The notes under the pieces are model-generated. The model had not been told where the DNA came from and searched no databases. It saw nothing but the letters and a program-made list of their open reading frames with translations. The position numbers were made by a program, and so were the translations under genes. DNA of 64,000 nucleotides. It comes from Paenibacillus camerounensis (GTDB taxonomy: Bacteria; Bacillota; Bacilli; Paenibacillales; Paenibacillaceae). Positions within the stretch are counted from its first letter, which is position 1, and every line of letters starts with the position of its first letter. This document shows positions 8,196 to 17,062 of this stretch, piece by piece. The stretch spans positions 1-64,000 of the forward strand of contig NZ_CCDG010000040.1 of NCBI RefSeq assembly GCF_000723885.1, given 5' to 3'.

Positions 8196-8753
8196 TTACG
8201 CATCAGGCTCCTCAAGTGAAATCGTGTTCAGAATATCAATGAACTGCTGCTTGCTCTTCGGGTCTTTATCCAGATTCGTAAAATCAAGAATATAGATCAC
8301 TTTATCCTTAACCGAAACAACGCCGTAATATGTATTATGAGTTCCGGTTATACCGGAAGCGGCTGTACCATTATCGGCATCAAGAGTAATTAACCGGCAT
8401 GATCCGGCCGGAAGCTGAATAGTTTCATCGTTAATTATCGAGCTATGATTAGGCATTGCATGCTTGAATTCATAGTTCGCCTCATAGGGACTTGAAGAGA
8501 TTCTTCCCGCTGCTTCTCCCCGTTCATTCATCATCAGGTAGTTCAGCTTGTCCCCTCTATCCAGCTCCCAACCGGCAGGCAGCTCAATAACGAGTGAAGA
8601 CAGACCGTAGGCCTGGCTTTCTCCAGCAGAAGCAATGGCTGCTTGGCTGTCCGCGTCCACCTGAACATTCCCCTCTGATCCCGAAGAAAAACATCCCGTA
8701 AGAACAACCAGCAGCGAGAGCGCTGCAATTATTTTTTTATTAGTAGTTAACAT
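8196..8753 (-). CDS. Hypothetical lipoprotein
   Basis: A 185-residue exported lipoprotein. Residues 1-21 form a lipoprotein signal (TTNKK, hydrophobic core, VLTGC lipobox with Cys about residue 21). A Ser/Gly-rich linker and a small alpha/beta domain follow, including a segment resembling surface or PsbP-like lipoproteins (VIELPAGWELDRGDK, YGVVSVKDKVIYILDF). The function is unknown. The ATG at 8753 gives a proper signal peptide, though its AAAGG site is only three bases away. A GTG seven codons upstream is possible but would add charged residues before the signal. Confidence 0.75.
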   Translation of the reverse strand: MLTTNKKIIAALSLLVVLTGCFSSGSEGNVQVDADSQAAIASAGESQAYGLSSLVIELPAGWELDRGDKLNYLMMNERGEAAGRISSSPYEANYEFKHAMPNHSSIINDETIQLPAGSCRLITLDADNGTAASGITGTHNTYYGVVSVKDKVIYILDFTNLDKDPKSKQQFIDILNTISLEEPDA

Positions 8754-8887
8754 AAACCTTTCATCACCCTCCACAGCATCTTATCTGATCATTTGGAATC
8801 ATTATCCCATAGGAATGAATACAGCGCAGGGGTAAATAACGAAGATTATTGAACAATTGCCTTTTTAGGAGCCGGATTGATTATAGA

Positions 8888-8915
8888 TTGAAATGTAATT
8901 AGATATATGTATAAT
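8888..8915 (+). promoter_or_regulatory. Sigma-A-like promoter for the DUF2087 gene
   Basis: A -35 box TTGAAA (8888-8893) and a perfect -10 box TATAAT (8910-8915) are 16 bp apart, 37 bp before the ATG. Confidence 0.6.
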
Positions 8916-8952
8916 TAGATTGTATCGAAATAACATCCCTGGAGGATTAGTC

Positions 8953-9237
8953 ATGAAAAGTAAGCTGAATAATTTTCTGGATAAGGACCGCAAGCTGCGC
9001 AGCTGGCCGGCGAAACGCTCCAACCAGAGAATCGTACTGGAGTATCTGAGCACGAATTTTATGGAGGGTGTGGAGTATACTGAAGCGGAGATTAACGAGA
9101 TCATTAAAGAGAATCACACCTTCAATGATCATTGCTTCCTGAGAAGAGAGCTGGTAGAGAACAGGCTGCTGGGACGGACCGGGGACGGCAGCAGGTACTG
9201 GAAGCTTCCGCTGCCTGCAGACCGTGAATTTAGCTGA
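8953..9237 (+). CDS. DUF2087 domain protein
   Basis: A 94-residue cytoplasmic protein matching the DUF2087 pattern throughout. It has the opening LDKDRKLRSWPAKRSNQRIV, the central YTEAEINEIIKE, the DHCFLRRELVE core and the closing GDGSRYWKL. The family is a small winged-helix-like domain, often attached to ArsR or GNAT proteins in Firmicutes, and here it stands alone. Its role is probably regulatory or nucleic-acid binding but is not established. CTGGAGG precedes the ATG at 8953, and a clear promoter lies upstream. Confidence 0.85.
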   Translation: MKSKLNNFLDKDRKLRSWPAKRSNQRIVLEYLSTNFMEGVEYTEAEINEIIKENHTFNDHCFLRRELVENRLLGRTGDGSRYWKLPLPADREFS

Positions 9238-9256
9238 GCAATGACAGCAATAAGGA

Positions 9257-9300
9257 AATAAGCCTGCGGCTGTCCCAAGCGGGATTGCCACAGGCTTATT
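9257..9300. terminator. Bidirectional terminator between convergent genes
   Basis: AATAAGCCTG (9257-9266) pairs with CAGGCTTATT (9291-9300), between the DUF2087 gene and the SDR gene. Confidence 0.75.
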
Positions 9301-9323
9301 ATTCACAGAGACTATACTAATCT

Positions 9324-10100
9324 TTAACCTTGACGGTATATTGGCGCACCCAGCGGAGCGGCTCCGGCACCGCCGTCAGCACAGATATCTGCACCTTGAA
9401 TGAAGGAGGAGTCGTCAGATGCCAGGAACAAGGCGACCTTTGCAATTTCTTCCGGTTCCCCAAGCCGGTTAAGCGGAATCGACATTGACATGCCTGCTTC
9501 CAACTGCGCCCAGCCTTCCGGTGTAGACTGGCCCCAGATTGGCGTGCGGGTTGCGCCCGGAACAACATTGTTAACTCGGATTCCCCGCGGCGACAGCTCG
9601 GCAGCCAGTACCTTAGTCATGCTGCTAACGGCTCCTTTGCTTGCCGCATAAGCCGAGCCGCCTGGTCTGCCTGCATTTGCCAATACGGATCCGGTAAGGA
9701 TGACTGAAGCACCCTTTTGCAGATATGGAATTGCTGCTTGAACGGTGAAGAAGACACCCGTCACATTCACTCTCAGCACCTCTTCAAAAACAGACAGCTC
9801 CGTGCCGCCAAGCGGTGTTGATCCGCTGATGCCTGCATTCGCATAGACAACATCGAGTCTGCCGAATGCTTCAATAGCCGCCGCTACAGCCTTTGCCGAG
9901 CTTTCAGGGTCTGTCGCATCTGCTTGAACAGCCAGCGCAGACGCACTCCCCAACTCCTCAACTGCTGCATTCAGCGTACCCGCATTGCGTCCGGTAATTA
10001 CAACCTTTGCCCCTTCATTAACGAACAATCTGGCGGCAGCCAGACCAATACCGCTATTCCCTCCGGTGATTAGAGCTACCTTACCATCCAGCTTTCCCAT
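9324..10100 (-). CDS. SDR family NAD(P)-dependent oxidoreductase
   Basis: A 258-residue classical short-chain dehydrogenase. It shows the cofactor motif TGGNSGIG (about residues 12-19), NAG in the fourth strand, catalytic Ser in LTGSVLAN, and the YAASK active-site motif. It ends with the usual FIQGADICADGG segment. The substrate is unknown; close relatives are annotated as glucose dehydrogenase-like or quinone-protective oxidoreductases. AAAGGAG precedes the ATG at 10100. Two copies of a GGGAACGAWCGGT site upstream suggest tight repression by an unlinked TetR-type protein. Confidence 0.9.
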   Translation of the reverse strand: MGKLDGKVALITGGNSGIGLAAARLFVNEGAKVVITGRNAGTLNAAVEELGSASALAVQADATDPESSAKAVAAAIEAFGRLDVVYANAGISGSTPLGGTELSVFEEVLRVNVTGVFFTVQAAIPYLQKGASVILTGSVLANAGRPGGSAYAASKGAVSSMTKVLAAELSPRGIRVNNVVPGATRTPIWGQSTPEGWAQLEAGMSMSIPLNRLGEPEEIAKVALFLASDDSSFIQGADICADGGAGAAPLGAPIYRQG

Positions 10101-10167
10101 CGTGAACACTCCTTTGTATTTGTAATTCATGTTATAGAATCGCTTGCAGACTAGAGATTCCCATTAC

Positions 10168-10287
10168 GGGAACGAACGGTCTATAATACTCAAAAAAATT
10201 TTGTCTGTAGACCTCCGTTTCTCTCATCTATAGCCAGTTTAGCATATCGGGAACGATCGGTAAATAATTATTTTTTACTGAACGTTC
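10168..10287 (-). promoter_or_regulatory. SDR promoter region with two TetR-type operator copies
   Basis: GGGAACGAACGGT (10168-10180) and GGGAACGATCGGT (10249-10261) are near-identical and partly palindromic about CGATCG. On the minus strand a promoter TTTACC-17 bp-TAAACT can be drawn with the second site inside its spacer. A further palindrome GAACGTTC lies at 10280-10287. Confidence 0.55.
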
Positions 10288-10348
10288 TTAATACTGCAAG
10301 CACCAATCCGCCCATTCTGTCATACACAGTGGTAATAGGAAAGGCGGG

Positions 10349-11170
10349 ATGCGGGTGAGGAACAACAGCGGGTTTGAGCAGCGGGCCATTTTTCTGGCAG
10401 CTGTTTGCTGTCAGACATATGTACAATTCAATAATCCGGACGGCTTATTTGTAGTACCGCAGAATTATACGCTGAGGCATACCATCTACGCCAAAGCCTT
10501 CGGCGGCAGGCGCGAGCGGTTCGGCTTTATCCTGGAATCTCCGGATGAGATTATTGTTGCCTTCCGCGGCACCAGCCAGCAGGCCGACTGGATATCCGAT
10601 CTGATCGCCTCGCAGCGCAGCTTCAAATATATCAGGCAGGACTGCCTGACCCACCGGGGATTCACCGACATCTACGCCACCGCCAGAAACGAGCTCATCC
10701 CCGCGCTCTCTGCCCTGCCGTCCTCCAAACCCTTAACCATCACCGGACATAGTCTCGGAGCAGCCCTTGCGACCCTATGTGCAGTGGATACAGCGGCCAA
10801 TACCGCCTTCACGCTACCTGCGCTATACACCTATGGTTCACCCAGAGTCGGGGACCCTGCCTTCAAAAAAGCCTTCAACTCGTATATCCGTACCAGCTAC
10901 CGTATCGCCAATACCTTTGATGCTGTAACCTTTGTTCCGCCTACCGTCTACAAGCTGCCCAAGCGGGATAAGAGATATTATTACAGCCATGTCCCCGAGC
11001 TTGTCACCCTCACCTTCCAGCTTGGGGCGGTCGGCCTGAATCATATTATCAGCAGCTACTTTGCTGAGCTTGCCAGGCTAGACCCGGCGTATGCCGGGCA
11101 GCTGTGCCAAGCGAATCCCGGTTTCTGTCCGGCCGCCATTCCTTCAGCAGTACCTGTCCCTTTAACCTGA
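10349..11170 (+). CDS. Class 3 lipase family protein
   Basis: A 273-residue lipase_3-type hydrolase, presumed to cleave acylglycerols or related esters. The oxyanion-side motif AFRGTSQQADW lies near residue 72 and the nucleophile elbow TGHSLGAALA near residue 131. An Asp in the expected place (NTFDAVTFVPP) and a His in YSHVPEL could complete the triad. No signal peptide is visible, so it may act in the cytoplasm or leave by another route. GGAAAGG precedes the ATG. The last nine bases overlap the convergent hydrolase gene. Confidence 0.85.
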   Translation: MRVRNNSGFEQRAIFLAAVCCQTYVQFNNPDGLFVVPQNYTLRHTIYAKAFGGRRERFGFILESPDEIIVAFRGTSQQADWISDLIASQRSFKYIRQDCLTHRGFTDIYATARNELIPALSALPSSKPLTITGHSLGAALATLCAVDTAANTAFTLPALYTYGSPRVGDPAFKKAFNSYIRTSYRIANTFDAVTFVPPTVYKLPKRDKRYYYSHVPELVTLTFQLGAVGLNHIISSYFAELARLDPAYAGQLCQANPGFCPAAIPSAVPVPLT

Positions 11171-12052
11171 TACAGCAGGCTGCCTGCCGATGAACCGTAG
11201 TAGGGTTTGTCCTGCCTCCACCGGCTGCAGCAGCCAGACATAGGCATGAATCGAATCCGTAATCCTCTCTATTTCAGCCTGCTTCACCAGACCGGCAAAG
11301 TGATCCAGGCTGCTGCGGACCCGCTCATTCGCCCACTCTGCTTCACTAGGCAGGAACAACACCGGGCATTGAACCAGCCTGTAGTATGCCTCAAACTTTG
11401 AATCCCAGAATTTTTGAATATACTCTGTGCGTACACGGTTCAGGTAGCAGTAGGTATATCTCCCGTCTCCCAGCTGCTGCAGACTGTTCTCATAGAACGG
11501 CTGGAAATGCTCATTCCACAGTCCTTCACTTTCCAGCCCGTCACGCTCTTCAGCAACATACTCCTCCCTGCTCATAAATACGCGTTCCTGCCGTTCCTCC
11601 AGCTCAGCGCGCATAATCTCTTTCTTCTGTTCAATCTCCTCGGGTGTCCCGTTAAACAAACCGAGCTCACCGAACTCATTGCAGAGTGCGCCTTCGCAGA
11701 TTAGCGATTGGACAAGCTCCGGATGCGCGGCAGCCAGGCTTAGGCCGATCTCCGCCCCCATCGAGCTGCCGACAACATGACAGCGCTCCACCTGCAGCTC
11801 CCGGAGCAGCAGATACAGATCCTGTGCCATATCATCAATATGATAGCCGGTCTGCGGCTTATCCGATTTGCCGTGTCCCCGTAAGTCTGGTGCGATGATG
11901 CTGTACCGCTCAACAAACTGCGGGAGCACACCGTTCCACATATGCAGATTGCCGCCGCTGAAATGAAGGAACAGCACCGTTTCCTTGCCCTCTTGTATTG
12001 AATGCATTACATTTAGCCCGATTTGGCCCAGTTGAATGATTTCCTCAATCAT
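11162..12052 (-). CDS. Alpha/beta hydrolase
   Basis: A 296-residue alpha/beta-hydrolase fold enzyme. It has HFSGGNLHMW in the oxyanion loop (HG is replaced by HF-SGG), LRGHGKSDKP, and the nucleophile elbow VGSSMGAEIG with Ser in a GxSxG setting. The acid and His residues are likely in VLFLPSEAEW and SIHAYVWL. A helical lid of about 80 residues follows the elbow. The substrate is unknown. GGAGG lies 11 nt before the ATG at 12052. Its stop overlaps the convergent lipase gene. Confidence 0.85.
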   Translation of the reverse strand: MIEEIIQLGQIGLNVMHSIQEGKETVLFLHFSGGNLHMWNGVLPQFVERYSIIAPDLRGHGKSDKPQTGYHIDDMAQDLYLLLRELQVERCHVVGSSMGAEIGLSLAAAHPELVQSLICEGALCNEFGELGLFNGTPEEIEQKKEIMRAELEERQERVFMSREEYVAEERDGLESEGLWNEHFQPFYENSLQQLGDGRYTYCYLNRVRTEYIQKFWDSKFEAYYRLVQCPVLFLPSEAEWANERVRSSLDHFAGLVKQAEIERITDSIHAYVWLLQPVEAGQTLLRFIGRQPAVSG

Positions 12053-12180
12053 AATATGATGTACCTCCTATGTACGGCTTGCTTATGCATCGCTTGTTAG
12101 ATTTTGTATCGCAGGCGTATCTCGTAAAGATAGGTAATATTCAGGAACCTGTCAACGATATTTCTGCTATACCCGGCACA

Positions 12181-12226
12181 AAAAGACAGCTCAGCAACCG
12201 CCGGAAGCGGGCTGAGCTGTCTTTTT
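12181..12226 (-). terminator. Terminator of the Bce-type transporter operon
   Basis: AAAAGACAGCTCAGC (12181-12195) pairs perfectly with GCTGAGCTGTCTTTT (12211-12225). T-runs exist on both strands; the transcript ending here is the minus-strand permease operon. Confidence 0.9.
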
Positions 12227-12238
12227 CATCAGAACAAG

Positions 12239-14179
12239 TTACAGTGAAGCTTTAATCACACGCTTGTAATACAGCACAGACAGGAAGCCAAAGATCGAAT
12301 ACAGCACGGTGTACAGCAGCATCACCAGAATCATCGGCGTCAGCATTTCCGTACCGAAGAAGAACCAGCCGGATTTGACTGCAAAATAGCTGTGACACAG
12401 TCCGATTATAAGCGGGATACCGAAGTTGAACAGCTGCTTGAACTGGACTCCGCGCAGCAGATCACCTTGGGTAAAGCCCAGCTTACGCAGAATGGTATAG
12501 CCGTCCTTTTCCTCTTCACCTTCATCCATCTGCTTGAAATACAGAATGCAGCCCGAGGTAATCAGGAAGGTCAGGCCGAGAAAGCCGACAATGAACATGA
12601 TCAAGCCCATGTTGCTGCGCTGTTCCAGCTCAACCTCATATTGGGAGAAGCTCGGCTGCTCCGGCTTCAGCTCCAGGAAAATCTCATTGGCTTCAGCCCG
12701 CTGTGAGCGGTCGGCCAGCTCGATTCCGTAATACTCTCTTTTCCCTTCACCTCTTTGCACTTTTGGATTCTGGGCTTGGACAAATCCCTGGTACCTGCTC
12801 TCATCCACCACAAAAATGGCACCGCCTCCGCCATAGTAATAGGGTAGAACAGCTTCCGAGGAGTTGCCTTGGACCTGCAGGCTGACCTTTCCGTTTAACG
12901 TGTCAAATATCACTTCACCCGTTTCGCTAAGCGACATGAACTGCTGAAGTGCCCCTCCGTAGCCAACAATTGTCGTTTCGTCCGGCTGCAGATCCATACC
13001 GCTGAAATCCTTTTCGCTGAGAACAGCCGTTAGAAGCAGACGGTCATCCGGGGATTTGAAAGCAGAATTATCCATGATCCCGCTGGCATCCACTTCCATC
13101 ATTATAGGCTTCATGTGAATTTCTTTGTATTTAATGTTCTGCGCATCCAGCGCCTGGACAAACTTCTCCTTCGCCTCCACGCGGGCAAACCCGAAATCAT
13201 CCGGTGAACTCTCTTTTGCCGTAGCCTCCGCAGAATAATAAGAGATATAGCTGAGGGACAGCAATCCGATAGCCAGTGCCGAAACGGTAGTGATAATCGT
13301 CAGCAGCAGCGCGTTCGACTTCATCCGGAACATGATCGAGGACAAAGAGAGTACTTCATTAATCGACAGGTAGCCCTGCTTGCTCTTGCGGATGGCATTG
13401 AACAGGAAGCTGACTGACCCTTTATAGAATAGATAGGTTCCAATAATGACCAGCGCCAGAATCGTAATCATCGCCCGCATCAGCTCGGACATTTCTGTAT
13501 ATTTGCCACTGAACAGCTGGGTTGAAATGTAATAGCCGCCCCCTACAAAGGCAATGCCAAGGATTCCGAGAACAATCTCCCACAGCGGCATTTTGCGGAT
13601 TTGTGTCTGCGTCGTTACATTTACTTTGAACAGAGACAGAATGCTCTGGCCTTTAATAAACGTATAGTTCATCAGCATGATCAGCACATAGATCGCCGCA
13701 AAAACGATGATCGTCCGCACCAGCGCCTCAGATGAGAACCGCAGCTCGGCCATCGCGTCGATTTCCAGGATTTTGAACAGAATCATTAGAATCAGGCGCG
13801 ACATGGCAAATCCGGCAGCAATCCCGGCAACCATTGACCCGAAATAGAGCATCAGGTTCTCGGCGCTCAGCAGTCTGAAGATTTTACCTTTGGTGAGCCC
13901 GATCAGCTGAAATAATCCGATCTCTTTACTGCGCCGTTTGATAAAGATCGTATTCGCATACAGCAGGAAGATCGCGACGATGGCGACCAGCAGGATCGAA
14001 GAGGTTCCGATGGCTGCCCCGCCTTTTACCGAACCGGCAACCTCGTCCATGGAAGGATCGAACTGCAGGGTAACGAAGGAGAAATACAGCGCCACACTGA
14101 AAATAAGCGCGAAGACGTACAGGTAATAGTTTTTGATGTTCTTTTTGAGATTGCGGTACACAATATAATTCAGGTCCAT
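12239..14179 (-). CDS. Bce-type ABC transporter permease (BceB-like)
   Basis: A 646-residue membrane protein with ten predicted helices. It carries FtsX-like repeats and a large extracellular domain of about 200 residues between helices 7 and 8 (roughly residues 310-520), the hallmark of Bce-type permeases that sense and detoxify cell-wall-active peptide antibiotics. The N-terminal FtsX motif [15 protein letters not shown] is near residue 85 and the second one [15 protein letters not shown] near residue 560. Its ATG overlaps the ATPase gene by ten bases. The cognate kinase and response regulator lie 1.9 kb to the right. The antibiotic recognised is not predictable from sequence. Confidence 0.93.
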   Translation of the reverse strand: MDLNYIVYRNLKKNIKNYYLYVFALIFSVALYFSFVTLQFDPSMDEVAGSVKGGAAIGTSSILLVAIVAIFLLYANTIFIKRRSKEIGLFQLIGLTKGKIFRLLSAENLMLYFGSMVAGIAAGFAMSRLILMILFKILEIDAMAELRFSSEALVRTIIVFAAIYVLIMLMNYTFIKGQSILSLFKVNVTTQTQIRKMPLWEIVLGILGIAFVGGGYYISTQLFSGKYTEMSELMRAMITILALVIIGTYLFYKGSVSFLFNAIRKSKQGYLSINEVLSLSSIMFRMKSNALLLTIITTVSALAIGLLSLSYISYYSAEATAKESSPDDFGFARVEAKEKFVQALDAQNIKYKEIHMKPIMMEVDASGIMDNSAFKSPDDRLLLTAVLSEKDFSGMDLQPDETTIVGYGGALQQFMSLSETGEVIFDTLNGKVSLQVQGNSSEAVLPYYYGGGGAIFVVDESRYQGFVQAQNPKVQRGEGKREYYGIELADRSQRAEANEIFLELKPEQPSFSQYEVELEQRSNMGLIMFIVGFLGLTFLITSGCILYFKQMDEGEEEKDGYTILRKLGFTQGDLLRGVQFKQLFNFGIPLIIGLCHSYFAVKSGWFFFGTEMLTPMILVMLLYTVLYSIFGFLSVLYYKRVIKASL

Positions 14180-14931
14180 GATTGGACACCGCCCAATACG
14201 CCCTGGGTTTTGATAATATCGTTAAAAAAGGACTGCCGCGGTTCATCCCCCTTGTTCAGTTGGGTGTAAATTTGCCCGTCGCGGATAAAAACGACCCGAC
14301 TGCAATAGCTCGCCGCCACCGGATCATGCGTAACCATCACAATGGTCGCCTGGCGTCCCCGGTTCATGTCCGACAGCTTGTTCAGCAGGTCAGAGGCAGA
14401 TTTGGAGTCCAGAGCCCCGGTCGGTTCATCGGCAAAAATAATGCTTGGCTCATGCACGAACGCCCGCGCTGCCGAGGTCCGCTGCTTCTGCCCGCCGGAA
14501 ATTTCCGCCGGATATTTATTTTGCAGCTCGGCAATCCCAAGCTCCCCCGCTACCTGCGCAAACCGCTGATGCGCCTCCTTCTTGGAGATTCCGGTAATCG
14601 AGAGCGGCAGCAGCACATTTTCCTTGACGGTCAATGTATCAAGCAGGTTATACTCCTGAAAAATAAACCCCAGATGATGCTTGCGGAACTCCGCCAGCTG
14701 CTTCTCCTTCATTCCGGTAAATTCCTTGCCTTCAATTTCAATTGTCCCCTGGCTGACCCGGTCGATGGAGGACAGCACATTCAGCAGGGTGGTTTTGCCT
14801 GAACCAGACGCGCCCATGATGCCGACGAACTCGCCTTTATCCACCTGCAGGTCGATCCCCTTCAATACTTCCTGCTTGTTGAATTTATTTCCGTAGGTTT
14901 TGTAAATTTTATTGGCTTGTAAAATGACCAT
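14170..14931 (-). CDS. Bce-type ABC transporter ATPase (BceA-like)
   Basis: A 253-residue ATPase of the peptide-resistance type. Motifs are Walker [10 protein letters not shown] (about residue 40), Q-loop [14 protein letters not shown], signature [14 protein letters not shown] and Walker [13 protein letters not shown], the last typical of MacB/BceA ATPases. The ATG at 14931 follows AAGGAG by about 10 nt; 22 upstream open codons are not supported. It is co-transcribed with the permease, and the divergent upstream region contains a BceR-like box at 15017-15034. Confidence 0.95.
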   Translation of the reverse strand: MVILQANKIYKTYGNKFNKQEVLKGIDLQVDKGEFVGIMGASGSGKTTLLNVLSSIDRVSQGTIEIEGKEFTGMKEKQLAEFRKHHLGFIFQEYNLLDTLTVKENVLLPLSITGISKKEAHQRFAQVAGELGIAELQNKYPAEISGGQKQRTSAARAFVHEPSIIFADEPTGALDSKSASDLLNKLSDMNRGRQATIVMVTHDPVAASYCSRVVFIRDGQIYTQLNKGDEPRQSFFNDIIKTQGVLGGVQSWT

Positions 14932-15002
14932 CTCGCAACCACTCCTTTTCTGTACCTCAATCATAACCGGGTCGGGGCTCAGCTTCCTGCGTTTCACCTA
15001 AC

Positions 15003-15048
15003 AATATGAACGGGCATGTGACATTATTGTCACACGCCCGTTCATATT
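15003..15048. promoter_or_regulatory. BceR-type operator inside a long inverted repeat
   Basis: The core TGTGACATTATTGTCACA (15017-15034) is a perfect 7-4-7 inverted repeat. It resembles the TGTGAC-n4-GTCACA-like sites described for BceR response regulators. It is embedded in a longer near-perfect palindrome covering 15003-15048 with arms beginning AATATGAACGGGC. It lies between the ATPase gene (minus) and the deaminase-like gene (plus). A TATGAT -10-like hexamer on the minus strand follows near 14957-14962. Confidence 0.75.
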
Positions 15049-15124
15049 GAAATGGAAATAACATACATGTGACGCCGGATATGATATATTCAGAATAATC
15101 ATATCTATCTGACGGGAGGGTCCA

Positions 15125-16063
15125 ATGAAACAGGCATTTATCAGCGCCCTGGAGCACTCTTCGCTTGAGGAGCTGCGCCGGATTCCCAAGAGCGATCTCC
15201 ACAATCATGCCGGGCGGGGCGGGAACTTAAAGTACATAGAAGCCTGGGCTAACGTCACCATCCAGCCTCATTCCGGGGCTTTTGCCTCACTCGGTGAGAT
15301 GCAGGAATGGTTCGTACACAACGTGAAATGCCATTGCCCCGGAACCCAGGGTTATCTAAAAAGAATTGAAGCTGCCTTCGCCCAGGCCGCTGACGATGGC
15401 ATCCAGCTGCTTGCGCTAAGCTTCGGGATTGATGAGATCGACTCACTTGGCGGCATGGAGCCCTTTATCCGCATTATGGACAGCCTGCATCAGCGTTATG
15501 CTCCCGGAGCAGTGTTTCTGCCGGAGCTTGCCTTGGACAGAGCCGGCAATACGAATGCAGTCTGCCGACGCCTGGGTGAAATATTCGCCTATCAATGGTT
15601 CCGCTCCATTGATATCTGCGGTCCCGAATTAGCGCAGCCGATCACAAATTTCCGCTCCATCTACCGCACAGCCCAATCGGCAGGGCTGGTGCTCAAAGCG
15701 CACACCGGCGAATTCGGAACTGCTGATGATGTGCTGGAAGCAGCCGTGGAGTTGGAGCTTCAGGAGGTGCATCACGGCATCGCCGCCGCAGCTTCCCCTC
15801 AGGTCATGCAGTGGCTGGCTGATCATCACATCCGGCTGAACGTATGCCCAACCAGCAATGTGATGCTCGGAAGGACCAGGGATTATGCCAGCCATCCGGT
15901 CAGAACGCTCTATGATGCCGGTGTTCCGGTAACTATCAATACTGACGATCTGCTGATTTTTAACCAGAGTGTGTCTGAGGAATATCTTAACTTGTATCTG
16001 TGCGGCTTAATGTCGGCAGTGGAGCTGAATGAAATCCGTGAATGCGGACTCCACTCAGGCTGA
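15125..16063 (+). CDS. Adenosine deaminase-like amidohydrolase
   Basis: A 312-residue metal-dependent hydrolase of the adenosine/AMP deaminase superfamily. The metal site residues are present: DLHNHAG near residue 24, KAHTGEFG near residue 191 (His plus catalytic Glu), HHGIAA near 217, and NTDDLLIF (metal Asp) near 275. It may deaminate adenosine or a modified purine; the family is broad. GGGAGG precedes the ATG. It sits between the transporter and the kinase/regulator halves of the Bce module and could share the BceR-type box. The C-terminus is a little short and its last codons overlap the convergent kinase gene. Confidence 0.85.
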   Translation: MKQAFISALEHSSLEELRRIPKSDLHNHAGRGGNLKYIEAWANVTIQPHSGAFASLGEMQEWFVHNVKCHCPGTQGYLKRIEAAFAQAADDGIQLLALSFGIDEIDSLGGMEPFIRIMDSLHQRYAPGAVFLPELALDRAGNTNAVCRRLGEIFAYQWFRSIDICGPELAQPITNFRSIYRTAQSAGLVLKAHTGEFGTADDVLEAAVELELQEVHHGIAAAASPQVMQWLADHHIRLNVCPTSNVMLGRTRDYASHPVRTLYDAGVPVTINTDDLLIFNQSVSEEYLNLYLCGLMSAVELNEIRECGLHSG

Positions 16064-17062
16064 CCCGCCTGTCTTCACAAAATCATTCTCCCGCGGAAAG
16101 GTCAGCGTAAACGCTGTACCTTTTCCGGGCTCTGACTCCACGCTTAGGCCGATCAGCAGCGGTTCCGCCACCTGCTTCGTAAGGTACAGGCCCATACCCG
16201 TTGCTGCACCCTCCAAACGGCCCAGCACAGAGGTAAAGCCTTTATCGAATATACGCGGCAGATCCTTGGGACTGATTCCCTTCCCCTCATCTCTGATTAT
16301 CAGCACCACATGCCCTTCCTGCCCGCGGCTCTGTATTACAATATCCGAAGCTTCACTATACTTCACGGCGTTGGTCAGCAGCTGCCGCAGCATAAAGCCC
16401 AGCCACTTGCCGTCCGTCAGCACTGTTTCAGCCTCAAGCTCAACCTCGAACCCGATCCCCTTCGGAATACACCACGTTCTTAATCCCCGGATCTCTTTAT
16501 TCAGAATTGGCCCAAGCGCTGTATGCTCAATAAAAAGATCGTTACGCATGAACGGAATCCGCTTCTGATGCAGCTGCTGGTCCAGCAGATGGTGAATCCG
16601 CATCCATTCGTACATCATCTGGATCTGCAGCGCTTCATCCGGCAGACGCTCGATCATCAGCTGCATCGCTGTGAGCGGTGTCTTCACCTCGTGAATCCAT
16701 GCCAGCAGATCGTCCTTTTCCTCCTCAAGCAGCCGGAAGTTTGCCGCCGATTCCTGCCGGTAGCGTTCAGTCTGGAGGGTTACCGCCTCCTGCACAATCT
16801 GCTCAAACGGACTGTCCGCCTCCCGGAATGCCTCCAGATCATATACCTGATCCCAGGTCTCCACCGTCCTGTAGAACCGGGTCTCCTTCTGATACCGGAT
16901 GAATACAAACAGCGTGCAGACCAGCACATTGAGCAGCACTATATACAGTAACGGCAGGAACGGAATCGACGCATCTACAAAAGCCACGAATAGAATCAGC
17001 AGCTGCATTCCGGCCAGCAAAAGCAGCCAGCTTCTTTTTTCAGCAATGTATTTAGCGATCAT
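16055..17062 (-). CDS. Intramembrane-sensing histidine kinase (BceS-like)
   Basis: A 335-residue sensor kinase with two closely spaced membrane helices (about residues 11-30 and 35-56) and almost no extracellular loop. This is the pattern of kinases that read the state of a Bce-type transporter rather than a ligand. The phospho-acceptor is in WIHEVKTPL near residue 123. The N box QLLTNAVKYS, G1 RDEGKGIS and G2 GMGLYL follow. It is translated with the response regulator through a four-base ATGA overlap. Its 3' end overlaps the deaminase-like gene by nine bases. Confidence 0.94.
   Translation of the reverse strand: MIAKYIAEKRSWLLLLAGMQLLILFVAFVDASIPFLPLLYIVLLNVLVCTLFVFIRYQKETRFYRTVETWDQVYDLEAFREADSPFEQIVQEAVTLQTERYRQESAANFRLLEEEKDDLLAWIHEVKTPLTAMQLMIERLPDEALQIQMMYEWMRIHHLLDQQLHQKRIPFMRNDLFIEHTALGPILNKEIRGLRTWCIPKGIGFEVELEAETVLTDGKWLGFMLRQLLTNAVKYSEASDIVIQSRGQEGHVVLIIRDEGKGISPKDLPRIFDKGFTSVLGRLEGAATGMGLYLTKQVAEPLLIGLSVESEPGKGTAFTLTFPRENDFVKTGGSA

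Noticed and set aside
12070-12255. 61-codon plus-strand frame
   Set aside because: It runs through the terminator hairpin and into the antisense of the permease gene, without a ribosome-binding site.
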